Origin: Nocardioides sp. cx-173
Lineage (GTDB): Bacteria > Actinomycetota > Actinomycetes > Propionibacteriales > Nocardioidaceae
Direction of reading: 5' to 3'
Length of the DNA: 64,000 bases
Assembly (NCBI RefSeq): GCF_021117365.1
Contig: NZ_CP088262.1
Span: forward strand, 682,001 to 746,000
The translations under genes were made by a program, and so were the position numbers. Below the pieces are notes generated by a model. That model saw only the letters and a program-made list of their open reading frames with translations, had not been told where the DNA came from and made no database searches. Each line of letters begins with the position of its first letter. Within the stretch, counting starts at the first letter, position 1. Shown one piece after another: positions 15,801 to 24,431 of this stretch.

Positions 15801-18445
15801 AGCGGCCGCTCCCACGGCGCGGGCACCGGAACGTAGGCCTCGAGGGTCTCGGCCACCATCTGGTCGACGACCTCACGCGGCCGCGCGAAGTCGTGGTGGT
15901 CGCCGAGGCAGAAGGAGTCCTGCTCGCGGTCGAGCAGCCGGGTCAGCCGCCGCTTCACGTCGGGCACGGTGAGGTTGACGAAGGTGTAGTCGATCTCGCC
16001 GACGTAGGCGGTGCCGGTGATCAGCCCGTAGTGCTGGGCCAGCGAGCTCAGCAGCGACACGTCGGTCTCGGAGCGGAACGGCGAGCGGGCGGTGGCGCCC
16101 ACCGCGTCGGCGAACCGCTCGGTGATCTCCTCCAGCACCGACACGCGGTGCGCGTACGGCGCGTGCAGCAGCGTGCGGGTGGTGGTGACGCCGAACGCCT
16201 CCTGCAGGAGCCGGCGGTTGTTGGCGGCGGCGTGCAGGTAGGGCAGGTCGTCCTGGCCGGGCAGGCCGAGGACGCCGCTGGAGGGGAACACCGCGCACGC
16301 GCCGGCGGGGGAGAACCACCGCTCGGGCCGGGTCGGCCGGCCCAGCACCATGTCGTCGTTGAGGTAGAGGAAGTGCTCGGCCAGCCCGTCGATGCGGTGC
16401 AGTGCGGTCTCGATGGCGTGGGAGCTGAACGTCGGCAGCGCCTCGGGCGGCAGCAGCTCGCGGTGGTCGACGACGCGGACCATCGGGTGCTCGGTGTCGA
16501 GCCAGGCGGGCACCTGGCCGGCCGTGACCAGGTGGATCCGGCGTACCCACGGCGCGAAGAGATGCACGCTGCGCATCGACGCACGCAGCTCGCCGCGCTC
16601 GAGGTAGCGCGCCTGCCCGCTGGCCGCGGGGCTCTGCACGGCCTCGTCGGTGCTCTCGGCGAGCCGGCGTCGCCGGCCGGCGTCCCACTCGGGGTCGCTG
16701 CCGTCGACCCAGGTGTAGACGACGTCGACCGGGAAGCGGCACTCCTCGGGGGTCGGCCCCACCATCGCCTCGAAGGTCGGCACGTCGACGTCCTGCACCC
16801 GGGTGCGGGAGGTGGCGCCGCCGCGGGGCACGTGCGTGGCGAAGCGCGCCGGGCCGGGCGTGTGCATCTCCCCGTCGGCGTCCTCCTCCCAGAACTCCAC
16901 GCGCAGCCCGCAGCCGGCCAGCAGCGACGGCCGACCGTCCGTGGTCGGCCACGGCTCGACCATCAGCACGCTGGTGCGCCCGCGCCGCAGGGCGGGCACG
17001 ATCTCGCCGGGGGTGCCGCGCCGCTCCGGCCAGCCCCGCAGCTCGGGATCCACCAGCGAGAGGTACGGCGCGAGGTCGCCGGCGGCCAGCGCGTCCAGGA
17101 ACGCCCGGCGGGCGCTCATCGGCACCACCAGGACCGTCTCGTCGGCGTGCGGGGGGATCACGAACCAGTCGTCGCAGGCGGCCGCGGCCGCCGCGCTGGC
17201 GGCCCGCAGCGCCTCGGCCCGGGCCTGGGCGGGGGTGACCCCGGGGGCCGGCGCCGGAGGCGCCGCCACGGCCGCCGCATGGCGCGCGCGCAGCCGCGCC
17301 GTGCCCCGGCGGGACGGGTCGTGGTGCTCGACGGTGGTCTCGTAGACCTCGCGCCACCGGGCGGTGATGACCTCGACGTCCCAGGTGGCGGCCTTCGCCA
17401 GCGCCGCCTCGCCGAGCCGGTCGCGCAGGTCGCGGTCGGTGGCCAGGCGCAGGAGCCCCGCGGCGAGCGCCGGCTCGGAGCCCTGCGCGACGAGCAGCCC
17501 GTCGACGCCGTCGTCGATGATCGCGCGCGGGCCGGAGGGGCAGTCGAACGAGACGACGGGCACGCCCGCGGCCATGGCCTCCTGGAGCACCAGGGGGAAG
17601 CCCTCCGAGCGCGACGTCAGCGCCGAGATCGAGGCCTTGGCCCACTCGCTCGCCATGTCGGTCGTCGGCCCGGGCAGCTCGACGCGGTCCCAGAGCCGGT
17701 GCTTGCGGACCGTGCTCATGATCTCGAAGCGCGCGGTGCCCTCGCCCAGGATGCGCAGCCGCCAGTCGGGGATCCGGTCGGCGATCGTGGCGAACGCGGA
17801 GACCAGCCGCGGGTACTGCTTCTCGCCCATCAGCCGCCCGGCCGCGACGATCAGCGGGGTCTCGCGAGTCGAGCGGGGCCGGTAGCCGGGGGGCACCGCG
17901 TTGGGCATCACCACCACCCGCGGCGCGTTGTCGCCGAGCTGCTCGCGCAGCCACACGGCCATGGGCTCGGTCAGCATCGCCACGACGTCGGCGCGCGGGC
18001 CGAAGGTCAGCAGCGGCTCGAGGCCGGCGACGCGCTGCGAGGAGGAGCGGTGCTCCTGGTGCACCAGCGCGGTGCGCGAGGGGACCAGCTGGGTGGCCAG
18101 CGCGAGCAGGGCCGGGGTGACCGTGACGAGCACGTCGGCGGTCACGGTGGGCAGCGCCGCCTCCAGCGCGACCTCGGCGAGCGCGTCGAGCGTCGGGTCC
18201 CACTCGGCGCGGTTGAGCAGCGGCGGCGCCCCGCGCAGCGGCGACTCGTCCTGGTCGCCGGTGAGGTCCACCAGGTCGTGGACGGGGATGCCGGGCGCGA
18301 GCGGGAAGTGCGAGGTCTCGGTCTCGCGGTAGACGCTGTAGACCTCCACGTCGTGGAAGCGCGCCATCGCGCTGGCCTGGGTCGCGATCGCGCTGGCGGT
18401 GCCGCCCATGTCGTGGATGCTCGGCACCAGGTAGGCGATCCTCAT
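15797..18445 (-). CDS. GT4 glycosyltransferase-Stealth phosphotransferase fusion (copy 2)
   Basis: An 882-residue three-part protein. Residues 1-390: GT-B glycosyltransferase (MRIAYLVPSIHDMGG; VAAGRLMGEKQ; EX7E in EGFPLVLQEAMAAG near 285). Residues about 400-560: a region of unknown type (VTPAQAR, GWPERRG, VEPWPTTDG, RVEFWE). From about 575: the Stealth conserved regions CR1 (VVYTWVDGSDPEW), CR2 (ELRASMRSVHLFAPWVRRIH to FLYLNDDMVLG), CR3 (HAPYAHRVSVLEEI) and CR4 (CLGDHHD). Stealth proteins transfer sugar-1-phosphate, so the fusion may add a sugar and then a phosphodiester-linked sugar. Last gene of a four-gene operon whose starts and stops overlap by 1-4 bases. Confidence 0.92.
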   Translation of the reverse strand: MRIAYLVPSIHDMGGTASAIATQASAMARFHDVEVYSVYRETETSHFPLAPGIPVHDLVDLTGDQDESPLRGAPPLLNRAEWDPTLDALAEVALEAALPTVTADVLVTVTPALLALATQLVPSRTALVHQEHRSSSQRVAGLEPLLTFGPRADVVAMLTEPMAVWLREQLGDNAPRVVVMPNAVPPGYRPRSTRETPLIVAAGRLMGEKQYPRLVSAFATIADRIPDWRLRILGEGTARFEIMSTVRKHRLWDRVELPGPTTDMASEWAKASISALTSRSEGFPLVLQEAMAAGVPVVSFDCPSGPRAIIDDGVDGLLVAQGSEPALAAGLLRLATDRDLRDRLGEAALAKAATWDVEVITARWREVYETTVEHHDPSRRGTARLRARHAAAVAAPPAPAPGVTPAQARAEALRAASAAAAAACDDWFVIPPHADETVLVVPMSARRAFLDALAAGDLAPYLSLVDPELRGWPERRGTPGEIVPALRRGRTSVLMVEPWPTTDGRPSLLAGCGLRVEFWEEDADGEMHTPGPARFATHVPRGGATSRTRVQDVDVPTFEAMVGPTPEECRFPVDVVYTWVDGSDPEWDAGRRRRLAESTDEAVQSPAASGQARYLERGELRASMRSVHLFAPWVRRIHLVTAGQVPAWLDTEHPMVRVVDHRELLPPEALPTFSSHAIETALHRIDGLAEHFLYLNDDMVLGRPTRPERWFSPAGACAVFPSSGVLGLPGQDDLPYLHAAANNRRLLQEAFGVTTTRTLLHAPYAHRVSVLEEITERFADAVGATARSPFRSETDVSLLSSLAQHYGLITGTAYVGEIDYTFVNLTVPDVKRRLTRLLDREQDSFCLGDHHDFARPREVVDQMVAETLEAYVPVPAPWERPL

Positions 18446-19110
18446 CGCTCCTCCTCGGCGATGCTGAGCCCGCCCTCGGGCAGCCAGCGGAGCCGTCCGG
18501 TGCGGGTCGCGGGCAGCGCGACGGCGAAGTTGGGGCGCTTCAGGTCACGCTCGCGGCGTACGACGGGCAGCATCCGGCCGCCGGTGCGGACCGCGAGCCG
18601 GCCCGGCGGCAGGTCGGGGCGGACCAGGCCGTGGGGCCCCACCGCCGTCGAGCCCACCACCCGCTCGTCGTGCACGGACACGAGCTCGGCCCCGGCGTCG
18701 ACGGGCAGGCGCAGCAGCGCGCCCTCCTCGTCGCTGGTCACGGCCGTCACCGGCACGACCGGCTCGGTCGCGGCCCGGAGCACCCGCAGCCGCCCCTGCT
18801 CGGACTCGACGCGCAGCTGCCACCGGCCGTCGCGGGTCGGGGGCACCTTCGTGGGGCCCGGCAGCGGCCCGCCGCCCCACTCGACCGGCGACCCGTCGAG
18901 CGCGAACGTGAGCGCCACCTCGGGCTCCGCCGAGCCGGCGAGCAGGCCGGCCAGGTCGACGCGTGCCGTCGCCAGGCCGGCGTCGTGCTCGGTCGGCAGG
19001 GCTCGCTCGCCCGCGGGCAGCCCGCGCACGGTGAGCGTCGCCCCGGGTCGCGCGGGCACGGCGAGCCAGAGCCGCTCGCCGTCGAGGATCCGGGCGTAGA
19101 CCGCCCTCAT
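18442..19110 (-). CDS. Unknown beta-rich protein paired with GT4-Stealth (copy 2)
   Basis: A 222-residue protein without signal peptide. It shares two blocks with the product of the gene at 21791: an N-terminal YARILDGERLWLAV..PG and a C-terminal RR..DL.RP...V.LPA followed by a GL segment. Between them alternate short predicted strands rich in Val, Leu, Arg and Gly. The repeat association with GT4-Stealth genes suggests it works with them, for example as a carbohydrate-binding or scaffold component (inference). The ATG overlaps the upstream stop (ATGA). I do not recognise the family. Confidence 0.85.
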   Translation of the reverse strand: MRAVYARILDGERLWLAVPARPGATLTVRGLPAGERALPTEHDAGLATARVDLAGLLAGSAEPEVALTFALDGSPVEWGGGPLPGPTKVPPTRDGRWQLRVESEQGRLRVLRAATEPVVPVTAVTSDEEGALLRLPVDAGAELVSVHDERVVGSTAVGPHGLVRPDLPPGRLAVRTGGRMLPVVRRERDLKRPNFAVALPATRTGRLRWLPEGGLSIAEEER

Positions 19111-21791
19111 CCGCCGCGCTCCCACGGCGCGGCCACCGGGAAGTAGGCGGGGTACCACTCCTGCAGCAGCTGCGCGAGGCGCGACTGGGGCAGCGCATGG
19201 TCGTGGTGGTCGCCGAGGCAGATGAAGTCCTGGTCGCGGTCCAGGACCTGGTCGAGCTGGCGCTCGACGTCGGCGTTGGCGAGGTTGACGAAGGACAGGT
19301 CGGCCGCGCCGACGTACGACGAGCCGGTCAGCAGGCCGTAGTGCTGGGCCAGGGAGCTGAGCATCGACACGTCGGTCTCGGAGCGGAACGGCGAGCGGCT
19401 GGTCGCCGCGACCTGCTCGGGGAAGCGCTCGGTGATCTCCTCGAGCACCGAGACGCGGTGGGGGTACGGCGCATGCGCGAGGTTGTGGGTGGTCACTGCG
19501 CCGAAGGCGTCGAAGAGCAGCCGGCGGTTGTTCCACGCCGCCTTCAGGAAGGGCGGCGCGTCGGGGAGGTCGCTGAGCCCGATCGTGGTCGGCGAGAAGA
19601 ACGTGGCGAACAGCCCGGCGGGGCTGAAGAACGCCTCGGGGTGGACCGGGCGGGCCAGGAAGAAGTCGTCGTTGAAGTAGAGGAAGTGCTCGCTCAGGCC
19701 CTCGATGCGGTGCAGCGAGGTCTCGATCGCGTGCGAGTTGAAGGTCGGCAGGGCGTCCGCGGGCAGGATGTCGCGGTGGTCGACGAGGTTGATCGCGGGG
19801 TGCGCGGTGTCGAGCCAGTCCGGGACCTGCCCGGCGGTGACCAGGTGGATGCGGCGCACCCAGGGCGCGAAGAGGTGGATGCTGCGCAGGGAGTAGCGCA
19901 GCTCGTCGCGGTCGACGAAGCGGGCGCGACCGCTGGACTCGCGGGTCTGGGCGGTGCCTGTGGTCTCGGAAAGGCGGCGCTCGCGGGCGGCGTCCCACGC
20001 CGGGTCGTTGCCGTCGACCCAGGTGTAGACGACGTCGACGTCGAACGCGCACTGCTCGACGCTGGGCGCGGCCATCAGCGGCAGCGTGCGGACCGCCACC
20101 CCGTCGACCTCGTGCTCGACGGCGGCGACGTCGTGCGGGATCCGGTCGGCGTAGCGGTTGCGCCGGGGCGCCAGCAGGTCGCCGGAGGGCGAGGACTCCC
20201 AGAACTCCACGTCGACCGAGCAGCCGTGCGCCAGCACGGTGGGGCTGCCGTCGTGGGTGGGCCAGGGCTCGATCGCGACCACCGAGGTCATCCCGCGGCG
20301 CAGCTCGGTCGCGAGCTGCGCAAGGGATCCGCGCCGTTCCGGCCAGCCGCTCAGGCCCGGGTCACGCAGGCAGAGGTACGCCGGCGCGTCGGCCGCGGCG
20401 AGGCGCTCGAGGAAGTCGCGCCGGGCGGCCATCGGCAGCACGACGGCAGTGGGCGCCGTGTGGTCGCCGGGCACGACCAGCCACTGCTCGGTGCTCTGCC
20501 GGGCGGTCTCGACGGCCAGGGACAGCGCGGCGTGGCGGGCCTGCGCCGGGGTGACGTCGCGGACCTCGGCGACGGGCGCTCCGGTGGTGCGGCGCCGCGC
20601 CGGCCTGGCCAGCGCCCGCGCGGTCAGGCGGCCGCGGCCGGCGCGGCGGGCGCGAGCGTCGGCGAACAGGCCGTGCCAGCGCTCGGCGATCGACGTGGCG
20701 GCGTACTGGTGCGAGGTGCGAACGCCGCCCTCGCCCAGGCGGGCGCGGAGCTCGGAGTCCTGGGCCAGGCGCAGCAGCGCCGCGGACATCCCGGAGATGC
20801 TCTCGGGGCCGACCAGCAGGCCGTTGCGGTCGTGGTCGATGAGTTCGCGGGGCCCCGAGGCGGAGTCGAAGCTGACCACCGGGACGCCCGCGGCCATGGC
20901 CTCCAGCGCGGACAGCGGGAAGCCCTCCGTGCGAGAGGAGATGGCGCAGATCGAGGCCTTCGCCCACTCGCCCGCCATGTCGGTGTGGTCGCCGGGCAGC
21001 TCGACGCGGTCGAAGAGCCCCCACTTGTGGACCTGGCGCACGATCTCGCCGCGCTGCGAGCCCTTGCCCCAGATGCGCAGGCGCCAGTCGGGGATCTGGT
21101 CGGCGATCTCGCCGAAGGCCTGCACCAGCTTGGCGTACTGCCGGTCCGGGGCCAGCCGGCCGGCCGCCATGATCGTGGGCTGGTCGAGCCGGGATCGGGG
21201 TGCGAAGCCGGGGGGCAGCGGGTGGGGGACCACCGCGATCTCGGGGGCGAGCTCGCCGAGGCTGCCCCGCAGCCACTCGGCGGAGGTCTCGGAGAGCACC
21301 GCGACCACGTCGGCCATCGGCGCGTACTTCAGCAGCGCCTCGTTGCCGGAGCGCATCTCGACGAGCGCCCGGTGCTCCTGGTGGACCACGACCGTCTGGT
21401 CGGGCAGCAGCTCGACCGCCGCCGCCAGGAGCGAGCGGCTGACGGTCACGACGACGTCCACGTCGAGGACGGGCAGCGCCGCCTCGAGGGCGACGTCGTC
21501 CAGGGCGGTCAGCCACGGGGTCATCGCCGACGTGCGCTGGAAGAGCCGCAGGCCTTGGGGCTCGGGTGCCAGTCCCGGCTCGACGGTGGCCGGTGCCTTC
21601 GGGTCCCGCAGGTCGACCAGGTAGCGGGGGCGCAGGTCCGGCCCGAGGTCGAAGTGGGGGCGCTCGAGCCTGCGGTGCAGGGCGATCACCTGGACGTCGT
21701 GGTCGCGCGCCAGCGTGCGCGCCAGTGTCGTCACGACCCGCGCCGGCCCGTTGTGCCGGTCGATGTCCTCGACCAGGAACGCGATCCGCAT
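19107..21791 (-). CDS. GT4 glycosyltransferase-Stealth phosphotransferase fusion (copy 1)
   Basis: An 894-residue paralogue of the 882-residue protein encoded at 15797, same order of domains. GT-B half: MRIAFLVEDIDRHNGPARVV, AAGRLAPDRQYAKLVQAF, and EX7E in EGFPLSALEAMAAG near 294. The middle region repeats VTPAQAR, GWPERRG, IEPWPTHDG and VEFWE. Stealth CR1 is DVVYTWVDGNDPAWD near 585, CR2 runs from ELRYSLRSIHLFAPWVRRIH to FLYFNDDFFLARP (about 630-708), CR3 HAPYPHRVSVLEEI near 777, CR4 CLGDHHDH near 859. Another ATG lies immediately upstream (ATGATG), overlapping the preceding stop either way. Probably makes the same or a related phosphoglycan step with different sugar specificity. Confidence 0.92.
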   Translation of the reverse strand: MRIAFLVEDIDRHNGPARVVTTLARTLARDHDVQVIALHRRLERPHFDLGPDLRPRYLVDLRDPKAPATVEPGLAPEPQGLRLFQRTSAMTPWLTALDDVALEAALPVLDVDVVVTVSRSLLAAAVELLPDQTVVVHQEHRALVEMRSGNEALLKYAPMADVVAVLSETSAEWLRGSLGELAPEIAVVPHPLPPGFAPRSRLDQPTIMAAGRLAPDRQYAKLVQAFGEIADQIPDWRLRIWGKGSQRGEIVRQVHKWGLFDRVELPGDHTDMAGEWAKASICAISSRTEGFPLSALEAMAAGVPVVSFDSASGPRELIDHDRNGLLVGPESISGMSAALLRLAQDSELRARLGEGGVRTSHQYAATSIAERWHGLFADARARRAGRGRLTARALARPARRRTTGAPVAEVRDVTPAQARHAALSLAVETARQSTEQWLVVPGDHTAPTAVVLPMAARRDFLERLAAADAPAYLCLRDPGLSGWPERRGSLAQLATELRRGMTSVVAIEPWPTHDGSPTVLAHGCSVDVEFWESSPSGDLLAPRRNRYADRIPHDVAAVEHEVDGVAVRTLPLMAAPSVEQCAFDVDVVYTWVDGNDPAWDAARERRLSETTGTAQTRESSGRARFVDRDELRYSLRSIHLFAPWVRRIHLVTAGQVPDWLDTAHPAINLVDHRDILPADALPTFNSHAIETSLHRIEGLSEHFLYFNDDFFLARPVHPEAFFSPAGLFATFFSPTTIGLSDLPDAPPFLKAAWNNRRLLFDAFGAVTTHNLAHAPYPHRVSVLEEITERFPEQVAATSRSPFRSETDVSMLSSLAQHYGLLTGSSYVGAADLSFVNLANADVERQLDQVLDRDQDFICLGDHHDHALPQSRLAQLLQEWYPAYFPVAAPWERGG

Positions 21792-22636
21792 CATGCGGCC
21801 CCTCCCGTGCGCTGGTCGAGCCACACACCCAGCAGGCCGTCGGGCGTCACGCGCACGCGCGCGGCCTCGTGGTCGCCGTCGAACAGCGCCGGCAGGATGA
21901 CGCCGATGCCCGGCCGGCTCAGGTCGTGGCGCCGGCGCCGGACCGGCAGCCCACCCACCAGCACGCGGGTCTCCGCCGGGGCGCCCGGCGGCAGGTCGGT
22001 CAGGGACAGGTCGGCCAGCGACAGGGTGGCCTCGAGCAGGCCGTCGGGGGTCGGCGACATCGGCCGCTCCAGGACCGAGCCCGTGTCGCCGACGAGCGTG
22101 AGCACCGGCTCGGGCACGGGGTCAGTGGTCAGCACGAAGCTGTCGCCGGCGAGGCCCACCCGTCGCAGCAGCACGGTCTCCGGGAGCTCGACGCGGGTCA
22201 GGCGCAGCGTGCCGTCGTCGAGGCGGCCGAGGTCCCAGCGGTACCGGCCGTCCTCGGACGCCGGTGTGCGCACCAGCGAGTCGTGCGGCAGCGGGGCGGT
22301 CCACACCGCCCGCGCCCGGCCCCCGCTGCCGGGGACCAGCACGGCGTCGTACGACGCCCCGGCGAGGCCGGCGAGGTCGACCCGGACCGACCGGTAGGCG
22401 GGGTCGTCGTCGTCGACCTCGCTGGGCAGCGAGACGACGTCGCCGGAGTCGGTCTCGCGCAGGGCCAGCGAGCCGGGCGCGGCGTCGACCGCCAGCCAGA
22501 GGTGGCGCCCGTCCAGCACGCCGGCGTACGCCGCCACCGGACGGCCGCGGGGCGGGCGCGGCGGTGGCGGGGCTGCGTCGTCTGCGCCGTCGGGGGCGGC
22601 GGTGGCGTCGACCGGTCGACGGAGCGGGAACCTCAC
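21791..22636 (-). CDS. Unknown beta-rich protein paired with GT4-Stealth (copy 1)
   Basis: A 281-residue paralogue of the protein encoded at 18442. It has an extra N-terminal tail of about 35 residues, with an Ala/Asp-rich part and a PPPPRPP run, before YAGVLDGRHLWLAVDAAPG. The C-terminal block is RRRRHDLSRPGIGVILPA followed by VTPDGLLGVWLD. No signal peptide or membrane helix. It is the first gene of the GT4-Stealth operon. A TAGCAT -10 lies six bases upstream of the GTG, so the operon mRNA may begin at the start codon. Function unknown. Confidence 0.84.
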   Translation of the reverse strand: MRFPLRRPVDATAAPDGADDAAPPPPRPPRGRPVAAYAGVLDGRHLWLAVDAAPGSLALRETDSGDVVSLPSEVDDDDPAYRSVRVDLAGLAGASYDAVLVPGSGGRARAVWTAPLPHDSLVRTPASEDGRYRWDLGRLDDGTLRLTRVELPETVLLRRVGLAGDSFVLTTDPVPEPVLTLVGDTGSVLERPMSPTPDGLLEATLSLADLSLTDLPPGAPAETRVLVGGLPVRRRRHDLSRPGIGVILPALFDGDHEAARVRVTPDGLLGVWLDQRTGGAA

Positions 22637-22642
22637 CGGGCG

Positions 22643-22648
22643 ATGCTA
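22643..22648 (-). promoter_or_regulatory. Candidate -10 element of the GT4-Stealth operon
   Basis: TAGCAT on the minus strand, six bases from the GTG of the first gene. It lies in the 28 bp after the USP-like gene, so the operon can be transcribed independently of the ligase. Confidence 0.45.
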
Positions 22649-22664
22649 TCCACGGGGCGCGCGC

Positions 22665-23207
22665 TCAGATGCCGGTGACACCCTCGCCGGTGCCGCCGGC
22701 CTGCTCGTCGAATGTCTCGCGCTCCAGCAGGTGCAGCACGGGGACGCCGATCTTGCGGCGGGCGCGGCTGGTCCAGTCGAGGTGGAAGAACTCGGCCACC
22801 ACATGCGGACGGGTCAGGATGATCGCCTCGCGCCCGTCCACCTCGGCGACCTTCGCGGCCAGCGCGTCGATGGGCGGGTCGCTGACCACGGTGGCGCTGC
22901 CGACGATGGCTCCGGCCGCCTTCAGGGCAGCCACGGTGCTGTGCAGCTCGCGCGCGGAGCGGTCCTCGCAGTCCTTGCGCACGGCGTCCAGGTCCACGTC
23001 GCTCATCGCCATGGCGGGGGAGGCCAGCATCTCGCCGGCCGAGAGCGAGCCCATCGACGCCTCGATGCGGGCCGCGGCGTCCTCGAGCGGCAGCAGCACG
23101 TGGTAGGTCACCGGGTCGTCCAGCCCCTCGTGGAGCGAGCGCACCTGGGCGGCGTCGGCCGCGGTCAGCTCCTGCTCGACGAGCAGCACGACGTCGTAGT
23201 CAGCCAT
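22665..23207 (-). CDS. Universal-stress-like hypothetical protein
   Basis: A 180-residue soluble protein: YDVVLLVEQELTAADAAQV, YHVLLPLEDAAARIEASMG, GAIVGSATVVSDPPIDALAAKV, and REAIILTRPHVVAEFFHLDWTSRARRKIGVPVLHLL. The alternating strands and helices and the last segment resemble the Usp fold seen in actinobacterial proteins of unknown function, though the ATP-binding glycine motif is not clear. The ATG lies eight bases inside the 3' end of the ligase gene, so the two are probably one message. Function unknown. Confidence 0.75.
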   Translation of the reverse strand: MADYDVVLLVEQELTAADAAQVRSLHEGLDDPVTYHVLLPLEDAAARIEASMGSLSAGEMLASPAMAMSDVDLDAVRKDCEDRSARELHSTVAALKAAGAIVGSATVVSDPPIDALAAKVAEVDGREAIILTRPHVVAEFFHLDWTSRARRKIGVPVLHLLERETFDEQAGGTGEGVTGI

Positions 23208-24354
23208 CTGTATCTCCCATGGAGTCGTCGGGTCCCGAGCCGGTCGGGACCCCACGGAGCACAGTAGCGAGGTCGTAGCGCACCGGTTGCTCCAACTGCT
23301 CGTAGCCGCACGACTCCGGGTCGCGGTCGGGCCGCCACCGTTTGAAGTGGGCGGTGTGCCGGAAGCGGCGGCCCTCCATCGCGTCGTACTTCACCTCCAG
23401 CACGCGCTCTGGCCGCAACGGCGTGAAGCTCAGGTCCTTGCCCGCGCTCCAGCGGCTCTGGGTGCCGGGCACGCGGTCGGGGTTGGCGATCGCCTGCGCC
23501 GACTCCGGGCCGGCCCAGGCCGACCACGGGTGCTCGGAGATGTCGCACACCAGCGGCTGCAGCTCCTGCAACAGCTCGGCGCGGCGGGCCTCGGTGAACG
23601 ACGCGCTGACGCCAACGTGCTGCAGGTGGCCGTCGGCCCACAGGCCGAGCAGCAGGCTGCCGAGCAGCGGTCGCTCGGGGGTGCTCGTCTTGTGCTCGCG
23701 GTAGCCGCAGACGACGACGTCGGCGGTGCGCTCGTGCTTGACCTTCATCATGGTCCGCCCGTTCGGCGAGTACGGCGCGTCGAGCGGCTTGGCGATCACG
23801 CCGTCCAGCCCGGCACCCTCGAACTGGGTGAACCACTCCTCGGCCACGGCCGGGTCGGTCGTGGTGCGGGTGAGGTAGCAGGGCCCGGCCAGGTCGCCGA
23901 ACGACTCCTCCAGCGCCGCGCGCCGCTCCCGTAGCGGCCGGTCGACGTAGGACGTGTCGCCGAGGGCGAGCAGGTCGAAGACGACGAGCCCGGCGGGCGT
24001 GGTCTCGCTCAGCAGCCGGACCCGGGAGGCGGCCGGGTGGATGCGCTCCTGCAGCACCTCGAACTCCAGGCGGTCGCCGTCGGGGGAGATGCTCGCGACG
24101 AACAGTTCCCCGTCGACCACGCACCGCTGCGGCAGCTGCGCCCTGACCGCCTCGACGACCTCGGGGAAGTAGCGGGTCAGCGGCTTGGTGTTGCGGCTGG
24201 TCAGCTCGACCTCGTCGCCGTCCTTGAACACCAGGCAGCGAAAGCCGTCCCATTTGGGCTCGAACACCAGCTCGCCGTACTTGGCCGGGTCGGGCACGCC
24301 CTTCACGGCCTTGGCGAGCATCGGCTGGACGGGCGGCATCACGGGCAGGTCCAC
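23200..24354 (-). CDS. ligC: ATP-dependent DNA ligase (LigC type)
   Basis: A 384-residue ligase with the AMP-accepting lysine Lys34 in FEPKWDGFR (motif I), CVVDGELFV (motif III), DGVIAKPLDAPY (motif IV) and TMMKVKHERTADVVVCGY (motif V), followed by an OB fold ending near FKRWRPDR. Size and lack of extra domains match actinobacterial LigC, which seals nicks in repair with a Prim-PolC polymerase. Such a polymerase is encoded at 13727. The start is GTG, six bases from a TAGCCT -10. Confidence 0.95.
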   Translation of the reverse strand: MDLPVMPPVQPMLAKAVKGVPDPAKYGELVFEPKWDGFRCLVFKDGDEVELTSRNTKPLTRYFPEVVEAVRAQLPQRCVVDGELFVASISPDGDRLEFEVLQERIHPAASRVRLLSETTPAGLVVFDLLALGDTSYVDRPLRERRAALEESFGDLAGPCYLTRTTTDPAVAEEWFTQFEGAGLDGVIAKPLDAPYSPNGRTMMKVKHERTADVVVCGYREHKTSTPERPLLGSLLLGLWADGHLQHVGVSASFTEARRAELLQELQPLVCDISEHPWSAWAGPESAQAIANPDRVPGTQSRWSAGKDLSFTPLRPERVLEVKYDAMEGRRFRHTAHFKRWRPDRDPESCGYEQLEQPVRYDLATVLRGVPTGSGPDDSMGDTDG

Positions 24355-24360
24355 GCGCCG

Positions 24361-24366
24361 AGGCTA
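24361..24366 (-). promoter_or_regulatory. Candidate -10 element of leaderless ligC
   Basis: TAGCCT on the minus strand, six bases before the GTG. No ribosome-binding sequence. Confidence 0.45.
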
Positions 24367-24431
24367 GCCCGTCACGGTCCGGTTTGGACCTCGAGAGGTG
24401 GGGGATGGTATGGGCGATGAAGGGAGCCGCC

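Noticed and set aside
15893..22397. Two plus-strand frames of over 1000 codons opposite the Stealth operon
   Set aside because: Antisense artefacts of GC-rich codon bias with low-complexity Arg/Gly/Ala content and no domains.
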